27,688 bases of DNA from the NCBI GenBank assembly GCA_900538365.1, contig UPXT01000023.1, positions 1 to 27,688 on the forward strand, read 5' to 3'. Below are positions 14,832-21,320 of this stretch, piece after piece. Each line of letters begins with the position of its first letter. Position 1 is the first letter of the stretch. The notes beneath the pieces are model-generated. The model did no database searches and was not told the DNA's origin. It saw only the letters and a list, made by a program, of their open reading frames with translations. This DNA comes from an uncultured Acidaminococcus sp. (GTDB taxonomy: Bacteria; Bacillota; Negativicutes; Acidaminococcales; Acidaminococcaceae). The position numbers and the translations under genes were made by a program.

Positions 14832-16292
14832 GTGCGTCCTGAGTCTAAGCAGGAAGAATCACAGGGAATCCATAAACGCTTCATTGAGCATCATTTGAGT
14901 TATTTTTTGCCCACGTTCTATATGCTGAGCGACTGGGTCTTTATCCTTTTGGCGGAACATCTGGCCATCGGTGCCCGAAATGGCCTGATGGGCAGTTCCG
15001 TGCTGCACATTGCTTGGCTCAATAAGTGGATTATCTTTCCCCTCTTTTTTATTTTATTTTTGCGGGCCGGTCGGGTCTATCAGAAACCGATGGGAATCTG
15101 GCGCCTGCTGGAGCGTATCTTTTACGGCTGTGTCTATGCCATTTGCCTCATTATCCTCTTGGTCTACTTGACCCACATTGGCAATTCCACGAGCCGGCTC
15201 TTCATTGCTTTTTTAGGAATCTTTTCCTTCCTCTTCCTCAGCCTTTCACGTCTTGTTATGACCAAGGTCCTTGACTGGGCTGGTATTGGGCGTTATCCAG
15301 TCCTTCTTGTTGGGGCCGGCAAGACGGCACAGCTGCTCCTGCGCGGCATCAAGAACGACGTTGGGCTGAATTATCACGTCATCGGTTATGTCGATGACGC
15401 TGGGGAGCGAAAGGAAAATGTTGGCAATCTTCCCTATCTGGGAACCTTGGACGAGATTGAGCCGATCTTGGCAAAAACGCAGGTCAATGATGTTTTCATT
15501 GCGGCTCCCGGTCTTCCTCCAAAGAAGCTTGACAGCCTGATTTACCGCATCCAGCCCCTTGTCAGGAATCTTTCCTTCATCCCTGATCTCATTGGGCTTC
15601 CCGTCAATGGGGTCACTGTGGAAAGTCTCTTTAATGAGCGGCTGCTTGTCATGGGCCTGCGCAATAATTTGGCTAGAAGTTACAACAAGATCCTGAAATA
15701 CCTGTTTGACATGGTCCTGACCCTCATTGGCATCCTTGTGATGAGTCCCATCCTGCTTCTCTTGGCTCTTTTGGTACGGCTTGATTCACCCGGTCCTGTT
15801 CTTTTTGCCCACCGGCGGATCGGACAGGGCGGAAAGGAATTTCCCTGTTATAAATTCCGTACCATGTGCGTTGATGCCGATGTGAAATTAAAGGAGTACT
15901 TGGCTTCTCATCCGGAGGCCCGGGAAGAATGGGAACGGGACTTCAAACTCAAGGATGATCCCCGCATTACGCGGATTGGACACATCCTGCGCCGGACGAG
16001 CCTTGATGAACTGCCCCAGCTCTTTAACGTCCTTAAAGGAGAAATGAGTCTTGTTGGGCCGCGCCCCATTGTTCGGGCTGAAATCCCTAAATATGGCAGC
16101 TATATCTCTGACTTTTATATGGTTCGTCCCGGCATTACGGGGATGTGGCAGGTGAACGGACGCAGTGATACGACCTATGAGGAGCGGGTCCAAATGGATT
16201 CCTGGTATGTCCGCAATTGGTCGATTTGGCTTGACCTGTCTCTGCTTTGGAAAACATTCAGTGTTGTATTACATCATAAAGGGGCCTACTGA
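14832..16292 (+). CDS. WbaP-type undecaprenyl-phosphate sugar-1-phosphate transferase
   Basis: This roughly 486-residue initiating glycosyltransferase links a sugar-1-phosphate (often galactose or glucose) to undecaprenyl phosphate at the inner membrane, the first step of O-antigen, capsule or exopolysaccharide units. There are four N-terminal membrane helices (about 20-150). A Rossmann-like central domain follows (PVLLVGAGKTAQLLLRG, about 155-170). The C-terminal PglC-like catalytic domain starts near 285, with a hydrophobic re-entrant helix, the DSPGP turn, KFRTM, the LRRTSLDELPQLFNVLKGEM catalytic segment and GPRP. The three-part layout is that of WbaP/WcaJ. GTG 14832 (GGGAG nine bases upstream) is preferred to the GTG two codons earlier. 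The sugar used is not predictable here; galU and UDP-glucose dehydrogenase next to it suggest glucose-derived precursors. Confidence 0.9.
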   Translation: MRPESKQEESQGIHKRFIEHHLSYFLPTFYMLSDWVFILLAEHLAIGARNGLMGSSVLHIAWLNKWIIFPLFFILFLRAGRVYQKPMGIWRLLERIFYGCVYAICLIILLVYLTHIGNSTSRLFIAFLGIFSFLFLSLSRLVMTKVLDWAGIGRYPVLLVGAGKTAQLLLRGIKNDVGLNYHVIGYVDDAGERKENVGNLPYLGTLDEIEPILAKTQVNDVFIAAPGLPPKKLDSLIYRIQPLVRNLSFIPDLIGLPVNGVTVESLFNERLLVMGLRNNLARSYNKILKYLFDMVLTLIGILVMSPILLLLALLVRLDSPGPVLFAHRRIGQGGKEFPCYKFRTMCVDADVKLKEYLASHPEAREEWERDFKLKDDPRITRIGHILRRTSLDELPQLFNVLKGEMSLVGPRPIVRAEIPKYGSYISDFYMVRPGITGMWQVNGRSDTTYEERVQMDSWYVRNWSIWLDLSLLWKTFSVVLHHKGAY

Positions 16293-16310
16293 TGAGGAGG
16301 CCCTCTTTGT
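16278..16310 (+). terminator. Hairpin at the wbaP stop codon, possible attenuator
   Basis: AAAGGGGCCT (16278-16287) can pair with AGGCCCTCTTT (16298-16308) with one bulged base. The hairpin spans the stop codon and is followed only by a short GTTT. It may reduce read-through from wbaP to galU, but a ribosome ending translation would disrupt it. Confidence 0.4.
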
Positions 16311-16325
16311 TTAGGAGGAACACTC

Positions 16326-17204
16326 ATGCAAAAAGTGCGTAAAGCCGTAATTCCGGCTGCTGGTTTTGGGACCCGTTTCCTGCCAGCTACAAAAGCGATG
16401 CCCAAGGAAATGCTTCCCGTTGTTGATATTCCGACCATCCAATACATTGTCGAGGAAATCCGTGCAAGCGGTATTGAACAGATCCTCATCATCAGCGGTC
16501 ATGCAAAGCGGGCCATTGAGGATCATTTTGATTCATCTCCTGAATTGGAAAATCATCTCTATCAAGCCGGGAAATTGGAACAGCTGCGGCAAATTCGTGA
16601 TATTTCAAGCATTGATATCCATTATATCCGTCAAAAGCACATGCGCGGCCTGGGAGATGCCATTTACTGTGCCAAGGACTTTGTTGACGGGGAACCTTTT
16701 GCCGTTATTTTGGGAGATGATATTGTCTATACGGAAGGAAAGCCGGCCCTGCGCCAGCTCATGGACCAATATGAGGCGACAGGAGCCACCATCCTGGGCT
16801 GCCAGACCGTACCCCGTGAGGACGTATCCAGTTATGGCATTGTAAAGGGAACGGAAGTAGCTGGCGTAGATGGACTCATGAAAGTCGAGGACATGGTGGA
16901 AAAACCGGCTGTCAAGGATGCACCGAGCCGTATGGCGATTTTAGGTCGGTATGTCATTACGCCGGATGTGTTTGATGTCCTTTCTGAAACAAAGCCAGGA
17001 AAGGGTGGGGAAATCCAGCTCACTGATGCCCTGCGGGTCATGAGCCATCGGGAGGCCCTTTATGCCTATCGTTTTTCCGGCCGTCGCTACGACGTGGGCA
17101 ATAAACAAGGCTATCTCCAGGCCATGGTGGAATATGCCCTGCGCCGAGATGATCTAAAAGATGAATTTGCTTCCTATTTGAAGAACATCGTGAAGGATCT
17201 GTAA
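16326..17204 (+). CDS. galU: UTP-glucose-1-phosphate uridylyltransferase
   Basis: This 292-residue cytosolic enzyme makes UDP-glucose from UTP and glucose-1-phosphate. The nucleotide-binding signature AAGFGTRFLPATKAMPKEML is at about 10-29, with FAVILGDDIVY (metal Asp), VEKPA and LGRYVITPDVF (sugar-phosphate side), and GKGGEIQLTDA and YDVGNKQGYLQA near the end. Length and motifs match bacterial GalU. The ribosome site GGAGG lies just before ATG 16326. It sits between the sugar transferase and UDP-glucose dehydrogenase, with 19 bases to the latter. It supplies UDP-glucose for both UDP-glucuronate and surface polysaccharide. Confidence 0.95.
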   Translation: MQKVRKAVIPAAGFGTRFLPATKAMPKEMLPVVDIPTIQYIVEEIRASGIEQILIISGHAKRAIEDHFDSSPELENHLYQAGKLEQLRQIRDISSIDIHYIRQKHMRGLGDAIYCAKDFVDGEPFAVILGDDIVYTEGKPALRQLMDQYEATGATILGCQTVPREDVSSYGIVKGTEVAGVDGLMKVEDMVEKPAVKDAPSRMAILGRYVITPDVFDVLSETKPGKGGEIQLTDALRVMSHREALYAYRFSGRRYDVGNKQGYLQAMVEYALRRDDLKDEFASYLKNIVKDL

Positions 17205-17223
17205 CTGGTTCGAAGGTGAAATC

Positions 17224-18459
17224 ATGGAAAAGAAAAAACGGGATCTTGTCCTTGCTGTGGCAGGTCTGGGCTATGTCGGACTGTCCCTTGCTGTTTTGTT
17301 ATCCCAGCATCACAAAGTTTATGCAGTTGATGTGGATCCACGGCGTGTAGAAGCGTTGTCACAAGGCCGTTCCCCGATTTCAGATCGGGAACTGGAACGT
17401 TACCTGAAAGAGCGGCCGCTCCAGATTGAGGCAACACTGGATGCGCGCCAAGCATACCAAAAGGCCGATCTTGTGATTGTCTCGGTCCCAACAGACTATG
17501 ATGAAGTCCATCATCAGTTTGATACGTCCCATGTAGACGAGGTCCTGACCTTGATCGAACAGGTTCATCCAGGGGCCCTTGTTGTCATCAAATCCACGGT
17601 TCCTGTAGGGTATACGAAAGCGGCTACGCAGCACTATCAGAAGCTGCGCCTGCTTTTCAGTCCTGAATTTTTGAGAGAAGGAAGGGCCCTTTATGATAAC
17701 CTTTACCCTTCCCGTATCATCGTGGGAATCGGTTCCCAAGGACCGGACATGGAAACAGGGGCCCAGCTGTTTGCAGGGCTTCTTGAAGAGGGCGCGGAAA
17801 AAGAAGATGTTCCTGTCAAAATCATGGATTCTTCAGAAGCGGAAGCGGTTAAACTTTTTGCCAATACCTACCTTGCCCTGCGAGTGGCCTATTTCAATGA
17901 ACTTGATACCTACGCCTGTGTAAAGGGCATGGATACGAAGGCCATCATTGATGGCGTCTGCCTTGATCCGCGCATTGGCGGGCATTATAATAATCCATCC
18001 TTTGGGTATGGCGGATATTGTTTGCCCAAGGATACGAAAGAACTCAAGGCGGATTATTGCGGCGTCCCGGAAGCCCTGATGGATGCTGTCATCCGTTCCA
18101 ATGAGATCCGCAAAGCGTTCATTGCGCAGCAAGTCCTGGATGCGGCCCGGTCTGCTGTAAATCGCGATGCTGCTTGTCCTGTCATTGGCATCTATCGCCT
18201 GATCATGAAGTCTGGCAGTGATAATTTTCGGCAAAGTGCTATCCAGAACATCATGGCCTTACTCAAAAAAGAAGGGGCAGAGCTCCTCATCTATGAGCCA
18301 ACCCTTGAAGAGGGCAGCTTATTTGAGGGCGCACGTGTAACGAGCGACTTGCCGTACTTTAAGGAAACAAGTCAGGTCATTGTGGCAAACCGTATGGATA
18401 GCGCGCTTGAAGATGCTGCCCATAAGGTCTATACGCGTGATCTATTTGGCCGCGACTAA
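17224..18459 (+). CDS. UDP-glucose 6-dehydrogenase
   Basis: This 411-residue NAD-dependent enzyme of the UDP-glucose/GDP-mannose dehydrogenase family oxidises UDP-glucose to UDP-glucuronate in two steps. The Rossmann motif AGLGYVGLSLA is at 13-23. STVPVGYTK (about 124-132) and FSPEFLREGRALYD (145-158) contact cofactor and substrate. Lys210 (EAVKLFANTYLA) and the catalytic Cys266 in GYGGYCLPKDTKEL are present. Linking to galU makes glucose the likeliest sugar, though UDP-GlcNAc or UDP-ManNAc dehydrogenases of the same family are related. UDP-glucuronate would feed acidic surface polysaccharide. It is the last gene of the cluster and is followed by a short terminator. Confidence 0.9.
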   Translation: MEKKKRDLVLAVAGLGYVGLSLAVLLSQHHKVYAVDVDPRRVEALSQGRSPISDRELERYLKERPLQIEATLDARQAYQKADLVIVSVPTDYDEVHHQFDTSHVDEVLTLIEQVHPGALVVIKSTVPVGYTKAATQHYQKLRLLFSPEFLREGRALYDNLYPSRIIVGIGSQGPDMETGAQLFAGLLEEGAEKEDVPVKIMDSSEAEAVKLFANTYLALRVAYFNELDTYACVKGMDTKAIIDGVCLDPRIGGHYNNPSFGYGGYCLPKDTKELKADYCGVPEALMDAVIRSNEIRKAFIAQQVLDAARSAVNRDAACPVIGIYRLIMKSGSDNFRQSAIQNIMALLKKEGAELLIYEPTLEEGSLFEGARVTSDLPYFKETSQVIVANRMDSALEDAAHKVYTRDLFGRD

Positions 18460-18484
18460 TGGGTGGCTGCTAAAAAATAACGAC

Positions 18485-18508
18485 GCCTGCAGGAATGCAG
18501 GCTTTTTT
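18485..18508 (+). terminator. Terminator of the wbaP-galU-ugd cluster
   Basis: GCCTGC (18485-18490) pairs with GCAGGC (18497-18502), 6-base loop, followed by TTTTTT (18503-18508). Confidence 0.8.
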
Positions 18509-18532
18509 GAAAAGTAGGAAAGGAGGGTTCTG

Positions 18533-19723
18533 ATGATTTGTGATTTCACCTATTACTCCCCGACAAAGGTTGTCTTTGGGAAAGGACGGGAAAAGGAAAC
18601 CGGTGCCCTTATAAAGGAACGGGGGGCCAAAAAGGTGCTCGTTCTTTATGGAGGAAAAAGTGCCCAAAAAAGCGGGCTTCTTTCCCGTGTCACGGATTCC
18701 CTTGAAAAGGCGGGTATCGCTTATGCTGCCCTAGGAGGGGTTACCCCCAATCCCCGTTTATCCTTCGTCCAGATGTGCACCCAAAAAGCTAGGGAAGAGG
18801 GCATTGACCTGATTCTTGCCGTAGGCGGCGGCAGCGTGATCGATGCAGCAAAGGCCATTTCCTATGCTCTTTGCTATGAGGGCGATGTGTGGGACTTCTA
18901 TGCGGGAAAGGCCCAAGCTCAAAAAGCCCTTCCTGTTGGCGTGGTCCTTACCCTTGCTGCCTCAGGCAGTGAACTTTCCAATTCGTCGGTCATCACAAAC
19001 GACAAGACCCATGAAAAAAGAGGCTATAACAGTGATCTGACCCGTCCGGTTTTTGCTGTCATGAACCCGGATCTCACCATGACCCTGCCGGCTTACCAGA
19101 CGGCATGCGGCTGCTGTGATATCATTATGCATACGCTGGAACGCTATTTTGTCCAAGGCCCCAGCATGGCCCTTACCGATGCCATTGCTGAAGGCCTGCT
19201 GCGGACCGTCATGGCCCAGAGCCTCATTCTGCGGGACCATCCCGATGATTATGATGCACGGGCTGAAATCATGTGGGCGGGCAGTCTTTCCCATAATGAC
19301 CTGACGGGACTGGGTCATTGTGCCAGGGATTTTGCAACCCATCGCCTGGAACATGAAGTCAGCGGTCTTTATGATGTTGCCCACGGGGCAGGTCTGACGG
19401 CCCTATGGGGGAGCTGGGCCCGGTATGTCTACAAGGACTGTCTTCCTCGTTTTCGCCGTTTTGCCCTTCATGTCATGGATGTGCCTGAAAACGGAAGTGA
19501 TGAAGTGATTGCCCTTAAGGGCATTGAGGCCCTGGAGGCCTTCTTTGTATCTCTTTCCATGCCGATTTCCCTTAAGGAGCTGGGCCTTATCCTTTCGGAA
19601 GAGGACCTTCGCACACTGGCCCGTATGTGCAGCCACACCGCAAAGGATGCCTTGGGATCTGCAAAAGTACTTCATGAAAAGGATATGTACGCAATTTATA
19701 AAGCAGCCTATGAACGCACCTAA
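18533..19723 (+). CDS. Iron-dependent alcohol dehydrogenase (butanol dehydrogenase type)
   Basis: This 396-residue group III (Fe-dependent) alcohol dehydrogenase probably reduces an aldehyde to an alcohol with NAD(P)H, as in BdhA/YqhD-like enzymes. The cofactor motif VGGGSVIDAAKAI (about 98-110) is clear. The metal-binding residues are an Asp and His in CDIIMHTLERY (about 198-208), a His in LGHCARDFATHRLEH and a His in YDVAHGAGL, the usual D-H-H-H set. The opening, a short N-terminal strand followed by VVFGKG, is typical of the subgroup. AGGAGG just before ATG 18533 supports the start. No promoter was recognised in the 24 bases after the upstream terminator. It stands alone between terminators and its physiological aldehyde is unknown. 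Confidence 0.92.
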   Translation: MICDFTYYSPTKVVFGKGREKETGALIKERGAKKVLVLYGGKSAQKSGLLSRVTDSLEKAGIAYAALGGVTPNPRLSFVQMCTQKAREEGIDLILAVGGGSVIDAAKAISYALCYEGDVWDFYAGKAQAQKALPVGVVLTLAASGSELSNSSVITNDKTHEKRGYNSDLTRPVFAVMNPDLTMTLPAYQTACGCCDIIMHTLERYFVQGPSMALTDAIAEGLLRTVMAQSLILRDHPDDYDARAEIMWAGSLSHNDLTGLGHCARDFATHRLEHEVSGLYDVAHGAGLTALWGSWARYVYKDCLPRFRRFALHVMDVPENGSDEVIALKGIEALEAFFVSLSMPISLKELGLILSEEDLRTLARMCSHTAKDALGSAKVLHEKDMYAIYKAAYERT

Positions 19724-19738
19724 GGCACTGTAAATGGA

Positions 19739-19780
19739 AAAATGACCATCTGGCAGGGAATCTGTCCAGATGGTCATTTT
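19739..19780. terminator. Bidirectional terminator
   Basis: Bases 19739-19753 and 19766-19780 form a perfect 15-bp stem with a 12-base loop. The stem ends in T-runs on both strands (ATTTT on the plus strand, ATTTTT on the minus strand), so it can stop the alcohol dehydrogenase transcript and any read-through of the flavodiiron transcript. Confidence 0.88.
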
Positions 19781-19870
19781 CGGTTTTGAGAGAAGATCAA
19801 TGAGGAGAGTGGCGCCCTTTTGCAAAAAAGCAAAATGAACGAAGTGACTCAAAGAAAGCATCCAAAGACG

Positions 19871-19906
19871 AAGGACCCAACTGGGAATATTCCCAGTTGG
19901 GTCCTT
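19871..19906. repeat. Perfect 36-base palindrome, possible terminator
   Basis: The left half, 19871-19888 (AAGGACCCAACTGGGAAT), is the exact reverse complement of 19889-19906, with no spacer. The plus strand continues with TTTT overlapping the end (to 19908). It may be a second terminator of the convergent region or a protein-binding site. Confidence 0.7.
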
Positions 19907-20027
19907 TTAACGATACTATGAGAGAGAGGGTAATGGATGCATGCATCAAAGATGCAAAAGATAGGAGGTCGTCCCGCCCATAACAGGAGACTGAGCCCGT
20001 TGCGGGCGGAGCGTTCTTACGTGAGGG

Positions 20028-21242
20028 TTATTTTTTGTCTTCCTTCATGGAATCCAAAAGGGCATCAACCATGTCGTCCATGGAGCGGTTTTGGCCCTTG
20101 GTCATGCTGGAGTTGATGGTGACGCTGTCTTGAAGGATCGTCATTCCCTTCATTTCGTCTTCCAGATAATCATGCATCAAGGTGCCAACCGTGCAGGCCC
20201 AGGAACCATTTTCGATGATGCCGACATAGCGGTTCTGGACATTGAGCATTCTCATATGATCTAGGAAGGTCATCATCTTCGGATAGATGTTGAGGTTGTA
20301 GGTCACAGAAGCCAGAACGATATGGCTGTACTTGAACGCATCAGAAATGAGGTAGCTCGTATCGGTCTTGGAAACGTCATACATATGAATGTTGGACATG
20401 CCTTTTTCTGCAAGGCGGGCGGCAAAGATCGAAGCGGCACTTTCCGTGTTGCCGTACATAGAGGCATAAACGAGAAGCACACCTTTTTCTTCAGGTTCAT
20501 AGGAGGCCCAATGAACATACTTATCAAGGAACCAAGGAATGTTCTTTCTCCAGACAGGTCCATGGAGAGGGCAGATCATCTTGATATCGAGGGTGGAAGC
20601 TTTTTTCAGGAGGTCCATGACGTGAGCACCGTATTTGCCGACGATGTTGGTGTAGTAGCGGCGGGCGTCATCAAGCCAATCCCGTTCAAAATTCACTTCA
20701 TCCGCGAAGATGCGTCCGCCCAAGGCACCAAAGGTACCAAAGGCATCGGCCGAGAAGAGGGTGCCAGTCGTCGTATCAAAGGAAACCATGGCTTCCGGCC
20801 AGTGGACCATTGGCGCGGCAACAAAGGCAATGGTGTGTTTCCCGAATTTGCGGGTATCGCCTTCGGCAACCACTTCGGCGCGGTCATCCACGCTGAACCC
20901 GAATTGACGCATGAGATCAAAGGCTTTCTCATTGCTGATGACCTTGGTCTCAGGGTGACGGATGAGGACTTCCTGGAGGCTTGCCGCATGGTCTGGTTCC
21001 ACATGGTTGACAATCAGGTAATCCAAGGGACGGCCATTGAGGACGGCTTCGACATTTTCCAGGAACTGACGGCAGACAGACCAGTCAGCCGTATCGAAAA
21101 GCACCGTTTTTTCGTCCAAAAGGACGTAAGCATTGTAGGATACGCCCCGAGGAATGGGATGAATATTTTCAAAAAGTTCCAAGCGGCGATCGTCAGCGCC
21201 AACCCAGTACAAATCTTTCGTTAATTTTCTTACGCATTCCAT
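20028..21242 (-). CDS. Flavodiiron protein (A-type flavoprotein, O2/NO reductase)
   Basis: This 404-residue class A flavodiiron protein has an N-terminal metallo-beta-lactamase-like domain (about 1-250) with the full diiron ligand set: H80, E82, D84 and H85 in HVEPDH, then H147, D166 and H227. A C-terminal flavodoxin domain (about 254-400) has the FMN loop SMYGNTE (261-267). Such proteins reduce O2 to water and/or NO to N2O in the cytosol and usually take electrons from rubredoxin. The gene lies 78 bases after an acyl-CoA dehydrogenase gene that itself carries a rubredoxin domain, on the same strand, so the two are probably co-transcribed and functionally linked. AAGGAG eight bases before ATG 21242 supports the start. 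Whether O2 or NO is preferred cannot be read from sequence. Confidence 0.96.
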   Translation of the reverse strand: MECVRKLTKDLYWVGADDRRLELFENIHPIPRGVSYNAYVLLDEKTVLFDTADWSVCRQFLENVEAVLNGRPLDYLIVNHVEPDHAASLQEVLIRHPETKVISNEKAFDLMRQFGFSVDDRAEVVAEGDTRKFGKHTIAFVAAPMVHWPEAMVSFDTTTGTLFSADAFGTFGALGGRIFADEVNFERDWLDDARRYYTNIVGKYGAHVMDLLKKASTLDIKMICPLHGPVWRKNIPWFLDKYVHWASYEPEEKGVLLVYASMYGNTESAASIFAARLAEKGMSNIHMYDVSKTDTSYLISDAFKYSHIVLASVTYNLNIYPKMMTFLDHMRMLNVQNRYVGIIENGSWACTVGTLMHDYLEDEMKGMTILQDSVTINSSMTKGQNRSMDDMVDALLDSMKEDKK

Positions 21243-21265
21243 ATTGTTATCTCCTTCTTAGGTGT

Positions 21266-21287
21266 GGGGAGAAGGGCCCTTCTCCCC
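21266..21287. repeat. Perfect 22-base palindrome between the fusion gene and the flavodiiron gene
   Basis: GGGGAGAAGGG (21266-21276) is followed directly by its reverse complement CCCTTCTCCCC (21277-21287). In the minus-strand mRNA it would fold just before the flavodiiron ribosome site. No T-run follows, so it is not a classical terminator; it could set relative expression or mRNA stability. Confidence 0.65.
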
Positions 21288-21320
21288 CCTGAATCTCGCT
21301 ATCAGAGTGGATTGAACCAG

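Larger units (their letters stand above)
19724..20027. other. Convergent intergenic region with several inverted repeats
   Basis: This 304-base gene-free stretch lies between a plus-strand and a minus-strand gene that converge. It holds two strong hairpins (19739-19780 and 19871-19906, listed separately), a 12-base palindrome GATGCATGCATC (about 19935-19946) and a GC-rich dyad CCGCCC...GGGCGG (19974-20009). No reading frame in it looks coding. Confidence 0.6.
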
